A DNA stretch of 42,784 bases, from positions 1 through 42,784 of the forward strand of contig JAEXFI010000010.1 in the NCBI GenBank assembly GCA_023400235.1, in the 5' to 3' direction. The notes under the pieces are model-generated. The model saw only the letters and a list, made by a program, of their open reading frames with translations. It made no database searches and was not told the origin of the DNA. Positions 16,196-24,459 of the stretch are shown here, piece after piece. The stretch is from Bacillota bacterium. Lineage in GTDB: Bacteria > Bacillota > Clostridia > Acetivibrionales > DSM-1351. Each line of letters begins with the position of its first letter. The first letter of the stretch is position 1. The position numbers and the translations under genes are program-made.

Positions 16196-17272
16196 CTATT
16201 TGTTTTCAAGCTCAAATTTCTTCATAAAGTCAACAAGCTTAATCACGCCTTCCACGGGCATGGCATTGTATATGCTTGCTCTCATGCCTCCTATGAGGCG
16301 GTGTCCACGGAGGGTGCAGAGACCTGCCTGTTCAGCTTCCTTTATGAATTTTTCGTTTAATTCGTCGGTGGGAGCTGTAAAGGGCACGTTCATTAAAGAG
16401 CGGTCCTTCCTGTTTACCTTGTTTATGAACATATTTGATTCGTCAAGGAAATTATACAGTATAGCAGCCTTTTCATTATTTATTTTTTCAATGGTCTTAA
16501 CTCCGCCCATGTCATCAAGCCACTTGAATACCAAGCCCGCAACATAAATGCTGTAGCAGGGAGGGGTGTTGTAAAGGGATTTTTCCTTGGCATGAGTTTC
16601 GTATCTCAGCATCGTAGGCGTATTTTCAAGGTGCTTGCCAATAAGGTCAGTTTTTATTATAACAATTGTAAGTCCGGCGGGGCCGAGATTTTTCTGAGCG
16701 CCTGCATAAATGAGCCCGAACTTGTTCACGTCTATATCCCTGGACATTATCTCGCTGGACATGTCGGCTACCAGGGGTATGCTCCCTGTATCGGGAAAGT
16801 CTGCAAAGCGTGTTCCCTCAAGGGTGTTGTTGCTGGTAATATGAACGTAGTCAACATCCTGGGATAGCTTGTACTCTTCTGGAATATATGTGAAATTTGA
16901 ATCTTCCGAGGAAGCCACCACGTTTGCAGCACCAAAGAGCTTGACTTCAGAAATGGCCTTTTTTGACCAGTTTCCGGTATTTATGAAGTCAGCCTTTTTA
17001 TATTTGCTGAAGAGGTTCATGGGAATCATTGAAAACTGAGTGGAAGCACCGCCCTGAACAAATAATACCGAATATGAATCATCAATCTTCATCAGCTTGC
17101 GCAGAAGACTTTCAGCATTTTCAATTATGGAAGTGTACGCTTTTGACCTGTGACTCATTTCCATCACAGACATTCCTGTACCATTGTAATTTAACATTTC
17201 TTCAGCGGCCTTTGCCAAAACTGATTCCGGCAGAATAGAAGGGCCTGCAGAAAAGTTATAAACTCTGTTCAT
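16196..17272 (-). CDS. serC: phosphoserine aminotransferase
   Basis: 358 residues, the family's usual length. It starts NRVYNFSAGPSILPESVL, the SerC N-terminal signature; the PLP lysine is K194 in YAGAQKNLGPAG; the end has RGHRLIGGMRASIYNAMP. It converts phosphohydroxypyruvate plus glutamate to phosphoserine. The ATG at 17272 is preceded by AAAAGGAG; an in-frame start at 17347 would extend into the riboswitch expression region and is rejected. No phosphoserine phosphatase gene is in the window. Confidence 0.93.
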   Translation of the reverse strand: MNRVYNFSAGPSILPESVLAKAAEEMLNYNGTGMSVMEMSHRSKAYTSIIENAESLLRKLMKIDDSYSVLFVQGGASTQFSMIPMNLFSKYKKADFINTGNWSKKAISEVKLFGAANVVASSEDSNFTYIPEEYKLSQDVDYVHITSNNTLEGTRFADFPDTGSIPLVADMSSEIMSRDIDVNKFGLIYAGAQKNLGPAGLTIVIIKTDLIGKHLENTPTMLRYETHAKEKSLYNTPPCYSIYVAGLVFKWLDDMGGVKTIEKINNEKAAILYNFLDESNMFINKVNRKDRSLMNVPFTAPTDELNEKFIKEAEQAGLCTLRGHRLIGGMRASIYNAMPVEGVIKLVDFMKKFELENK

Positions 17273-17299
17273 ATAAACACTCCTTTTAGTTATAAAAAT

Positions 17300-17330
17300 A
17301 TATAAAGGCCAAATCTGTATGATTTGACCT
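17300..17330 (-). terminator. candidate expression-platform hairpin of the glycine riboswitch
   Basis: On the minus strand GGTCAAATC / GATTTGGCC pair around a five-base loop and are followed by TTTATATATTTTTAT. An AT-only palindrome AACTATATTAATATAGTT lies further upstream (17352-17371). Either could be the regulatory terminator between the aptamers and serC. Confidence 0.5.
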
Positions 17331-17379
17331 ATGGAACAAAAAAGCAAAATAAAACTATATTAATATAGTTGTAAATTTA

Positions 17380-17545
17380 TACTCTGTCCTTTTGCCTGAG
17401 AGATTGACGGTATCAAACTAACCGTATTGCCCCTTCGGCGCCAACATTGGTCTCTCCAGAGATCCGTCCTGATGAAGTCCCTTTTTACCTGAGAGTGCTA
17501 CTCCTTCGGTGCCCTTTGCCCTGCAAAGGAACTCTCCTCCATCAA
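17380..17545 (-). ncRNA. tandem glycine riboswitch (two aptamers) upstream of serC-serA
   Basis: Read on the minus strand, the first aptamer starts GGAGGAGAG and contains GGGCACCGAAGGAGTAG and CACTCTCAGGTAAAAAGGGAC. A short linker leads to the second aptamer, with GGAGAGACC, GGCGCCGAAGGGGCAA and CTCTCAGGCAAAAGGACAGAG-type closing sequence (17382-17402 region). These are the hallmark conserved blocks of glycine riboswitches in their cooperative double form. It lies between a consensus promoter and serC. Glycine binding would therefore tune serine synthesis rather than, or as well as, glycine cleavage. Confidence 0.93.
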
Positions 17546-17580
17546 TCATCCGGCTGTATTAAATTTTAGATATTACATAT

Positions 17581-17609
17581 ATTATAGTTCTAGATATTGG
17601 GAGAGTCAA
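17581..17609 (-). promoter_or_regulatory. sigma-A promoter of the glycine riboswitch-serC-serA unit
   Basis: On the minus strand TTGACT (17609-17604), 17-base spacer, perfect TATAAT (17586-17581), placing the transcript start about 30 bases before the first aptamer. Confidence 0.85.
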
Positions 17610-17616
17610 GAAGATA

Positions 17617-18063
17617 TTACTTTAACCTGGACATTATATCCCCCAGCTTTGGCAAAAGCTGCTTCAATTCTTCCAGATCAGCCTGGTTCAATGCGGACAG
17701 CTTCTCGGACAGGACGCTGATGATCTCCTGCTTTCTTTGTTCCAGAAACTCACGGGATTTTTCGGTAGGCTCTATAATGATAATACGCCTGTCGGAGGGG
17801 TCGTCATATCTTCTGGCAAAACCCTCAGATATAAGTGTGTCAAGAATAGGTGTCATATTGGGCTTGGAAATGAACAGGTCATTTGCTATTTTGGATACTG
17901 GGCTGGGACCGTGCAGGGTAAGATAAAAAATAACCTTCATATGAGAGGGCGGAAAACAGAAGCCCTTGAACATGAGAGCACGGTTCATCATACTGCCGTT
18001 TATGGTAATAAAGAGCAGAAACAGCTCATTTGAAATTTCATTGAGATTTTCCTTGGTAAACAT
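17617..18063 (-). CDS. MarR-family transcriptional regulator
   Basis: 148 residues. The central winged helix-turn-helix reads GPSPVSKIANDLFISKPNMT followed by DTLISEGFARRYDDPSDRR, the MarR wing with the conserved DxRxxxx pattern. The ATG at 18063 is preceded by TAAAGGAG; the longer in-frame start is rejected. It is divergent from the two-gene ABC exporter at 18497, with several symmetrical sites between them, so it is the likely repressor of that exporter. Ligand unknown. Confidence 0.88.
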   Translation of the reverse strand: MFTKENLNEISNELFLLFITINGSMMNRALMFKGFCFPPSHMKVIFYLTLHGPSPVSKIANDLFISKPNMTPILDTLISEGFARRYDDPSDRRIIIIEPTEKSREFLEQRKQEIISVLSEKLSALNQADLEELKQLLPKLGDIMSRLK

Positions 18064-18136
18064 ATCTAAAACTCCTTTAATCTTATTTAAAAAAATCATA
18101 TATTATTAACAAGACTTAATAAATTATTAGGCGTAT

Positions 18137-18172
18137 ATTATAGATGGTCTTTGTACATCGTCTTTGTACATC
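18137..18172 (-). promoter_or_regulatory. marR-type promoter region with a 13-bp tandem repeat
   Basis: GTCTTTGTACATC occurs twice in direct tandem (18147-18159, 18160-18172), just upstream of a perfect minus-strand -10 TATAAT (18142-18137). No -35 box is visible, so the tandem may bind a regulator that affects this promoter. Confidence 0.5.
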
Positions 18173-18191
18173 GTTTGATTGGCAATACTTA

Positions 18192-18228
18192 AATATAGTC
18201 AATAAACGGTACAGATATTGACTATATT
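18192..18228. promoter_or_regulatory. long inverted repeat, operator candidate for the MarR-family protein
   Basis: Perfect 13-bp arms AATATAGTCAATA (18192-18204) and TATTGACTATATT (18216-18228) around an 11-base spacer, midway between the divergent genes. The rest of the 433-base gap is AT-rich and has the promoters listed here. Confidence 0.6.
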
Positions 18229-18266
18229 ATACACTATTTATAATAATTATACAATCAAAATTATTA

Positions 18267-18295
18267 TTGACATATAATAGTTATGTATTTATAAT
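18267..18295 (+). promoter_or_regulatory. perfect-consensus sigma-A promoter for the ABC exporter
   Basis: TTGACA (18267-18272), exactly 17 bases, TATAAT (18290-18295). A promoter this strong is consistent with a unit normally held off by a repressor. It leaves about a 195-base 5' leader before the first start codon. Confidence 0.88.
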
Positions 18296-18496
18296 TATAT
18301 CAAGTTGCTAAAAAGGATTACAATTCAAAGCCCTGGCCTTTTAATAGTCTGAAAGTCAGCATTGAATTGTGCTTATAGCTATTTTGAAAGCAGCTTGGGT
18401 TTGAAACGGATTTTAAAATTATTGGTCTTTGACTTGAATTGATATATTTGGGCCGGACTACAAAATTTGCTGCTTTAGAAAGGAAAGGAGTAATTC

Positions 18497-20755
18497 ATGG
18501 GTAAAATATTGAAACATCTGAAACCGCATATTTTTGCCATTATTGGTATAGTAGCCTTTTTACTTGTGCAGGCGGTGTGTGATCTGTCACTTCCCGACTA
18601 TATGTCCAATATTGTCAATGTAGGTATTCAACAAAAAGGTATTGAAAATGCGGTTCCCCAGTTAATCAGGAAAGGCGAAATGGATAAGCTGACCCTTTTC
18701 ATGACTGAGGAGGATAAAAAGCTTGTAATGGATAACTATACCCTCCTTGAGAAATCTAAGATATCTCAGGAAGATCTGGACAAGTACGAAAAGAAATATC
18801 CTGAAATAAAAAACAATGATGTTTATAAATTAAAGGATGTAAATGAAGAAACAACAGATTTGCTGATTAAGACCTTAAGCAAGCCTGAGCTTGTGGTATA
18901 TCTGATGGAAGCAAAAGATGGCGCGTCCGAGTTTCAGATGGACGGCAAGGGTGACAATGGAAAGCTCCTGCAGGGACTTTCGCAGCTGCCGGAAGGTACC
19001 GATCCCTTTGAATTCTTCGCAAAGCTGCCAAAGGAGCAGTTTAAGGCAATACAGAGTGAAATCGACAAGGGCTTTGAGGCCTTGCCGGACACTATCATAG
19101 GTCAGGGTGCGGTAGTGTATGTAAAGGCTGAATATGAGGCTCTGGGCAGAGATACGGGCAAAATGCAGTCGGACTTCATCATACTGTCCGGTCTCAAGAT
19201 GCTGGGAGTAGCCCTTCTGGGTATGGTGGCTTCGGTTATTGTGGGCCTGTGGGCTGCCAGAGTATCGGCAGGTCTTGGCAGAAGCCTGAGAAGAAATGTA
19301 TTTGAGAATGTGGTTTCCTTTTCAAACACCGAGTTTGACAAATTTTCAACCTCTTCTCTTATAACCAGGTGCACCAATGATATCCAGCAGGTGCAGATGT
19401 TTATGGTAATGTTCCTGCGACTGGTATTCTATGCTCCAATACTTGGAGTGGGAGGCTTTATAAAGGCAATGCATACCGACACCTCCATGTCCTGGGTTAT
19501 CGGTGTTTCGGTGCTGGCGATTCTAAGTCTGGTGCTGGTTATGTTTGCTGTGGCTATTCCTAAATTCAGGAGCATACAGAAGCTTATAGACAAGCTCAAC
19601 CTGGTCACACGTGAATCCTTGACCGGTATGCTGGTTATAAGAGCCTTCGGCACTCAGAAAAAGGAAGAGGAGAAATTTGAGAAGGCAAATACCGACCTTA
19701 CAAATACGAACCTCTTTGTAAGCAGGATTATGACAGCCATGTTCCCCATGATGATGCTTATATTGAACGGAGTGGTACTGCTCATAGTCTGGGTAGGCTC
19801 ACATCAAGTGGATCTGGGAAACATGCAGGTGGGTAACATGATGGCATTCATGCAGTACGCCATGCAGATAATATTTGCCTTCCTTATGATTTCAATGGTT
19901 TCAATAACGCTGCCCCGTGCATCGGTATCCATCAACCGTATAGCTGAGGTTATAAATACCAAGCCTTCCATTCTGGACCCCAAAAGCAGCAAGGAATTTG
20001 ACGGGAGCTTCAAGGGCACTGTTGAATTCAGGGATGTTGGATTTAAATATCCCGGGGCGGAAGACGAAGTGCTTTCAAATATAAGCTTTACTGCAAAGCC
20101 GGGAGAGACAGTGGCCTTCATAGGCAGTACCGGAAGCGGAAAGTCAACGCTTATAAACCTTATACCCCGCTTCTATGATGTCACCTCCGGCCAGATTCTA
20201 CTGGGCGGTGCAGACATAAGGGAAGTGCCCCAGAAGGAACTGAGGCAAAGGATAGGTTATGTTCCGCAGAGAGGCATATTGTTCTCCGGCACTATTGAAA
20301 GCAACCTGAAGTATGGTTTGGAGACTGCAACCCAGGAGGACCTGGAGCTTGCAGCGGATATAGCCCAGGCTACGGAATTTATAAGCGGAAAAGAAGAGGG
20401 CTACTTGACTGAAATAGCTCAGGGCGGCACCAATGTATCAGGGGGGCAGAAGCAGAGACTGTCAATTGCCAGAGCCCTGGTGAAGAAGCCAGAGATATTT
20501 ATTTTTGACGACAGCTTCTCGGCTCTCGACTACAAGACTGATGCGGCCCTGAGAAAGGCTTTGAAGACCAAGACTCACGGTGCAACAGTATTGATAGTAG
20601 CCCAGAGAATAAGCACAGTCATGAATGCAGATAAAATCCTTGTTCTGGATGAAGGCAGGGTTGTGGGAATGGGAACTCATAGGGAACTGCTTGCGAATTG
20701 CGAGGTATACCAGCAGATAGCTCTATCGCAGCTCTCAAAGGAGGAATTGGCATGA
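18497..20755 (+). CDS. heterodimeric ABC exporter subunit 1 (permease + degenerate ATPase site)
   Basis: 752 residues. TM1 (about 11-33) is followed by a large extracytoplasmic insertion (about 34-225), then TM2-TM6 and a nucleotide-binding domain from about 505. Walker A is GSTGSGKST (about 542-550) and the signature is VSGGQ. Walker B is FDDSFSALD, where D672 replaces the catalytic glutamate, and the switch histidine is Q703 (VAQRIST). This is the degenerate-site partner of TM287/288-like exporters. AAAGGAAAGGAG precedes the ATG. Its stop overlaps the next start (ATGA). Probably drug or lipid efflux, controlled by the divergent MarR protein. Confidence 0.9.
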   Translation: MGKILKHLKPHIFAIIGIVAFLLVQAVCDLSLPDYMSNIVNVGIQQKGIENAVPQLIRKGEMDKLTLFMTEEDKKLVMDNYTLLEKSKISQEDLDKYEKKYPEIKNNDVYKLKDVNEETTDLLIKTLSKPELVVYLMEAKDGASEFQMDGKGDNGKLLQGLSQLPEGTDPFEFFAKLPKEQFKAIQSEIDKGFEALPDTIIGQGAVVYVKAEYEALGRDTGKMQSDFIILSGLKMLGVALLGMVASVIVGLWAARVSAGLGRSLRRNVFENVVSFSNTEFDKFSTSSLITRCTNDIQQVQMFMVMFLRLVFYAPILGVGGFIKAMHTDTSMSWVIGVSVLAILSLVLVMFAVAIPKFRSIQKLIDKLNLVTRESLTGMLVIRAFGTQKKEEEKFEKANTDLTNTNLFVSRIMTAMFPMMMLILNGVVLLIVWVGSHQVDLGNMQVGNMMAFMQYAMQIIFAFLMISMVSITLPRASVSINRIAEVINTKPSILDPKSSKEFDGSFKGTVEFRDVGFKYPGAEDEVLSNISFTAKPGETVAFIGSTGSGKSTLINLIPRFYDVTSGQILLGGADIREVPQKELRQRIGYVPQRGILFSGTIESNLKYGLETATQEDLELAADIAQATEFISGKEEGYLTEIAQGGTNVSGGQKQRLSIARALVKKPEIFIFDDSFSALDYKTDAALRKALKTKTHGATVLIVAQRISTVMNADKILVLDEGRVVGMGTHRELLANCEVYQQIALSQLSKEELA

Positions 20756-22614
20756 GCAAAAATGAGAACATGAAGCATTCGTCCAGGAGAGGACGGGGCG
20801 GTCCTATGGGCGGAGGCCCAATGGATATGAAGATAGAAAAGCCCAAGGATTTCAAGGGTACCATGAAAAAGCTTTTAACATATATAAAGCCGTTCATACC
20901 ACGCATTATAGTTGTATTGATATTTGCAATAGGCAGTGTAATTGTAGGCATAAGGGGCCCAAAAATCCTTGGAGAATCCATTACCAAGCTGTACGAAGGC
21001 CTGGTCGGCAAGGCGGCCGGAGGTTCCATAGATTTTGACTTTATAGGGAAGACCCTCATATATCTCATGGTGCTGTATGGGGCAAGTTCACTGTTTTCCT
21101 TTGTGGGCGGCTTTATCATGTCAGGTGTGGCACAGAAGATATCCTACAACCTGAGAAGGCAGATAGCTGAAAAGATAAACCGCATGCCCCTCAAGTACTT
21201 TGACAAGATGACCCACGGTGAGGTGCTGTCCAGGGTTACAAATGACGTTGATACTGTGAGCCAGACCCTTAACCAGAGCTTGTTCCAGATGATAACCTCA
21301 TTTACCACCCTCATCGGTGTGCTCGTAATGATGCTGACCATAAGCTGGATAATGACCCTTGTCTCAATGACAATTATCCCTCTTTCCATAATATTTATAG
21401 GCATTATTGTCAAGCAGTCACAGAAATATTTTAAGACCCAGCAGGAATCCCTTGGTCAAATAAACGGCCATGTGGAGGAAATATTCAGCGGTCACAATAT
21501 AATGAAGGCCTTTAACGGAGAAAAGAGGGCGGTGGACAAATTTGACACCATTAATGAGACCCTTCACAAATCCGCATGGAAGTCACAATTCCTTTCGGGA
21601 ATGATGTTCCCCATCATGGGTTTCATAGGCAATATAGGCTATGTGCTTGTGACCATTCTGGGAGGCTGGCTGACCATAAAAGGTACCATTAAGGTGGGAG
21701 ACATCGTATCCTTTGTACAGTACGTGAGAAACTTCCAGCAGCCAATCGGACAGGCGGCTCAGGTTGCAAACATTCTGCAGTCCACTGCTGCCGCTGCCGA
21801 GAGAGTCTTCGCTTTTCTTGGAGAAGAGGAGGAGCCTGTGGATGTTGAAAAGCCTGTCAGCACTGAAAATGTAAAGGGTCAGGTGGAGTTCAAAAATGTG
21901 CATTTCGGGTACAATCCTGAAAATATAGTAATCAATGATTTCTCCGCCAGCATCAGACCTGGGCAGAGAGTTGCAATTGTAGGGCCTACAGGAGCGGGAA
22001 AGACTACAATAGTAAAGCTTTTAATGCGCTTCTACGATTTAAACAGCGGCGATATATTCATTGACGGTATAAATTCCATGGATTTTAAGAGAAACGATTT
22101 AAGAGATATGTTCGGAATGGTTCTGCAGGATACCTGGCTGTTTAATGGTACCATTATGGAAAATATCCGATACGGACGGCTTGACGCCACTGATGAAGAG
22201 GTTATTAAGGCAGCCAAGGCTGCACATGCCCATCATTTTATCAAAACTCAGCCCGACGGCTATAATATGGTGCTGAACGAGGAAGCCAGCAATGTCTCAC
22301 AGGGACAGAAGCAGCTACTGACCATTGCCCGTGCAATATTGTCAGATCCCAGGATCCTCATACTGGATGAAGCCACCAGCTCGGTTGATACCCGTACGGA
22401 GGTATTGATACAGCAGGCCATGGAGAACCTTATGAAGAACAGGACCAGCTTTATCATTGCCCACAGGCTTTCAACCATAAGAGATGCGGATTTGATTCTC
22501 GTTATGAAAAACGGAGATATTGTGGAGCAGGGTACCCATGAGGAACTGCTTTCCTCCGGCGGCTTCTATGCATCACTTTACAACAGCCAGTTTGAAGAAG
22601 CAGAGGCATCATAA
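20752..22614 (+). CDS. heterodimeric ABC exporter subunit 2 (permease + active ATPase)
   Basis: 620 residues. A basic, glycine/methionine-rich N-terminal tail (about 1-40) is followed by six membrane helices and a nucleotide-binding domain: Walker A GPTGAGKT (411-418), Walker B ILILDEATSSVD with catalytic E540, and switch H571 in IAHRLST. The signature is VSQGQ instead of LSGGQ. The degenerate signature here faces the degenerate Walker B of subunit 1, leaving one fully active composite ATP site. The ATG at 20752 is preceded by AAAGGAGG inside the end of the first gene; the longer in-frame start at 20698 is rejected. Confidence 0.92.
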   Translation: MSKNENMKHSSRRGRGGPMGGGPMDMKIEKPKDFKGTMKKLLTYIKPFIPRIIVVLIFAIGSVIVGIRGPKILGESITKLYEGLVGKAAGGSIDFDFIGKTLIYLMVLYGASSLFSFVGGFIMSGVAQKISYNLRRQIAEKINRMPLKYFDKMTHGEVLSRVTNDVDTVSQTLNQSLFQMITSFTTLIGVLVMMLTISWIMTLVSMTIIPLSIIFIGIIVKQSQKYFKTQQESLGQINGHVEEIFSGHNIMKAFNGEKRAVDKFDTINETLHKSAWKSQFLSGMMFPIMGFIGNIGYVLVTILGGWLTIKGTIKVGDIVSFVQYVRNFQQPIGQAAQVANILQSTAAAAERVFAFLGEEEEPVDVEKPVSTENVKGQVEFKNVHFGYNPENIVINDFSASIRPGQRVAIVGPTGAGKTTIVKLLMRFYDLNSGDIFIDGINSMDFKRNDLRDMFGMVLQDTWLFNGTIMENIRYGRLDATDEEVIKAAKAAHAHHFIKTQPDGYNMVLNEEASNVSQGQKQLLTIARAILSDPRILILDEATSSVDTRTEVLIQQAMENLMKNRTSFIIAHRLSTIRDADLILVMKNGDIVEQGTHEELLSSGGFYASLYNSQFEEAEAS

Positions 22615-22710
22615 ATCCCTTTTGGTGAGAAATCAAGAAATTATTTGAAAAGAAATTGCATTTTAAAAGCAATAGTAATATAATATAGTTAAAATAATAT
22701 CAATTAGGCA

Positions 22711-22748
22711 TGGGCGCCAGGTCTTCATAGACTTGTGCGCCTTTTTTG
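22711..22748 (+). terminator. terminator of the ABC exporter operon
   Basis: GGCGCCAGGTC pairs with GACTTGTGCGCC (one bulged T, one G-U) around TTCATA, then CTTTTTTG. The same stem with a different loop occurs at 24371-24413. Confidence 0.8.
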
Positions 22749-22778
22749 TCTATTACAGCTGTAAATAAACACAGGTGT

Positions 22779-22899
22779 AAGATGCAGCCCCATAACTGCA
22801 TTTTATATATAGTTGCCAATTTAATCGTGTCAGGGTGTCAGTGCTGATACCCGCAAGGCTCCAACTTAGTGTGAGAAGGTAGGTTGGGGCTATTTTTTT
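22779..22899 (+). ncRNA. candidate structured RNA, copy A (unknown family)
   Basis: A hairpin ATGCAG/CTGCAT (22782-22787 / 22796-22801) is followed by the conserved block AATCGTGTCAGGGTG (22823-22837). The second hairpin is GGGTGTCA/TGATACCC (833-840 / 845-852, offset 22000), and the third is CTCCAAC/GTTGGGG (22859-22865 / 22883-22889), enclosing TGTGAGAA and ending in a T-tract (22892-22898). Copy B at 39893-40018 keeps the unpaired blocks but has different bases on both sides of the stems. It follows the exporter terminator and faces a converging gene, so no coding gene lies downstream. Confidence 0.55.
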
Positions 22900-23995
22900 A
22901 ACCAGCGGGATTTTTGGGAAAGCTGAAATAAAAGGAGGCACCCTGATTTACCTGCCCTGTCATCCAGGCTTTACCGTTATGACGCTTGAGTATTCTCTGG
23001 CATATGGACAAGCCAACCCCTGACCCTTCAAATTCCTTTGAGGAATGAAGGCGCTGAAAAACCTGAAAAAGTCTTGCAGAGTACTTCATATCAAAGCCTA
23101 CCCCGTTATCGGTAATGCAGAATATATAGCTGTCCGGGTATTCGGCGCATTCCACGGCTATACCGGCTGTTTCACGGGGGGCGGTATATTTGAGTGAATT
23201 GGACAGAATATTGGTTACAAGTATTCTGAGCATAATGCTGTCACCGGTAATATCCGGCAGAGGGGCAAGCCTGAGTTCAACCTTGCGCTTAGGACAGGGC
23301 AGCAGCAGTTCATCAAAAACACTTTTAAAAAGCTGCTCCATATTTATTTGCTCCGGCTTCATCTCTATTTCACACATCCGTGAGAATTCAAGCAGATGGT
23401 CGATTATACCGGTAAGCTCTGCGGACTTTTTATGAATGTTTGAAATAAGAGTGTTGCCATCTTCCCCCAGCTTGTCGAAATAGTCCTGTGACAGGTATTC
23501 GATGAGCTTGCCCATTGACAGCAGGGGGGCCTTCAGGTCATGGGCAATGGAGTAGCAGAAGCTGTCCAGCTCCCTGTTGGCCAGATAGAGAAACTCAGTC
23601 TGCTGCTTGAGCTTTATGTGAGTTTTCACTCTTGCCAGGAGCTCGGTGGTGTTAAAGGGTTTGGTCACATAGTCCTGGGCACCTGCTTCAAACCCTTTCC
23701 CTATACTTTCCTCATCTCCGCTGGAGGTCAGAAAGATTACGGGTATATTTTTGTATTCAGAATTTTGCTTTATCAGCCTGCATAATTCAAAGCCATCGAT
23801 CTCGGGCATGAAAATATCCAGAAGAATAAGGTCCGGTTTCTGCTTTTCAAGCAGCTTGAGCGCTGCGGAGCCCTTTGTGGAAACCCTTACCTTATAGTTA
23901 TTGCCTTTTAAAACTGCCAGGGCCATTTCAATCTGTTCTGGTGTATCGTCAACTATTAGAATTTCATACATTTCAATTGAATTGTTACTGTTCAT
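22898..23995 (-). CDS. response regulator-histidine kinase hybrid (REC-HisKA-HATPase)
   Basis: 365 residues, no membrane segment, so cytoplasmic. An N-terminal receiver domain has the phosphoacceptor D60 in LILLDIFMPE and K112 in VTKPF. A coiled linker follows, then HisKA with H152 in SIAHDLKAPL, then the ATPase domain with N-box NILSNSLKYT, DNGVGFD and GSGVGLSI. Such REC-kinases take a phosphoryl signal from another kinase or act as bacteriophytochrome-like second-stage kinases. GGAGCAGAC precedes the ATG. It is divergent from the larger hybrid kinase at 24460 and may be part of the same relay; there is no direct proof. Confidence 0.88.
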   Translation of the reverse strand: MNSNNSIEMYEILIVDDTPEQIEMALAVLKGNNYKVRVSTKGSAALKLLEKQKPDLILLDIFMPEIDGFELCRLIKQNSEYKNIPVIFLTSSGDEESIGKGFEAGAQDYVTKPFNTTELLARVKTHIKLKQQTEFLYLANRELDSFCYSIAHDLKAPLLSMGKLIEYLSQDYFDKLGEDGNTLISNIHKKSAELTGIIDHLLEFSRMCEIEMKPEQINMEQLFKSVFDELLLPCPKRKVELRLAPLPDITGDSIMLRILVTNILSNSLKYTAPRETAGIAVECAEYPDSYIFCITDNGVGFDMKYSARLFQVFQRLHSSKEFEGSGVGLSICQRILKRHNGKAWMTGQVNQGASFYFSFPKNPAG

Positions 23996-24122
23996 GTCTG
24001 CTCCATTATTATCGCCATCAGTCAGAATTCTTTAGTTAAAGCTTGTGTATACCGCCTAAAACATTTTATAATATAATTTGAAAATAGTCGATAATAAATA
24101 TGGTCTTCATTTTTAGAACTGT

Positions 24123-24229
24123 TATAGCTTGAAAGATACATGTTGTGTATCAAAGTGACTTTCAAGCAGCGAAAGCCACTGCGTGCCTTTCATTACTATT
24201 TGTGTACGCGCCATGCGCGTAGATGAGAG
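24123..24229 (+). repeat. dispersed hairpin repeat R3
   Basis: Plus-strand copy, the clearest one: TATAGCTTGAAAG, inner GATACA-TGT-TGTGTATC-type hairpin, CTTTCAAGC, GCAGCGAAAGCCACTGC, TACGCGCCATGCGCGTA, then GATGAGAGG. It lies upstream of the hybrid kinase gene on the same strand and is directly followed by R4. Confidence 0.8.
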
Positions 24230-24233
24230 GTTA

Positions 24234-24340
24234 GCGTGAAAAATAAATGTTGTATGTCAAAGTTACTTTCACGCAGCAAAAGCCACTACGTGTCTTTCAT
24301 TTCTATTTGTGTAAATGCTATGCGCGTAAATGGGAGATTG
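24234..24340 (+). repeat. dispersed hairpin repeat R4 (tandem with R3)
   Basis: Diverged copy starting GCGTGAAA and continuing through ACTTTCACGCAGCAAAAGCC and ATGCTATGCGCGTAAAT to GGGAGATT. The first stem has changed on both arms relative to R3 (CTTGAAAG/CTTTCAAG becomes CGTGAAA/TTTCACG), so pairing is preserved. A short in-frame ATG (24346) follows its GGGAGAT tail but leads to no credible gene. Confidence 0.75.
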
Positions 24341-24370
24341 ATATAATGCATTTAAATACATAAACGGCAA

Positions 24371-24413
24371 AGGCGCCAGGTCGGATACATCATGTGACTT
24401 GTGCGCTTTTTTT
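24371..24413 (+). terminator. intrinsic terminator in the leader of the hybrid kinase gene
   Basis: The same stem as at 22711-22748 (GGCGCCAGGTC / GACTTGTGCGC) with a 13-base loop and a run of seven T. It lies only 47 bases before the kinase start codon, so transcription from the R3/R4 side must pass it. It could be an attenuator or the end of a short leader RNA containing R3-R4. Confidence 0.65.
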
Positions 24414-24459
24414 CTGCCCAAAGGCAGATTTGCAGCAGTATTTTCGAGGAGGTGTGGGG

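Noticed and set aside
17273..17347. N-terminal extension of SerC starting MLFCSIGQ
   Set aside because: It would read through the riboswitch expression region; SerC proteins begin at NRVYNFSAGP, which has AAAAGGAG upstream.
24123..24340. Cobalamin riboswitch, suggested by GCCACTG in the repeat
   Set aside because: Only this short string matches; the B12 box and the rest of the conserved core are absent, and downstream genes are unrelated to cobalamin.
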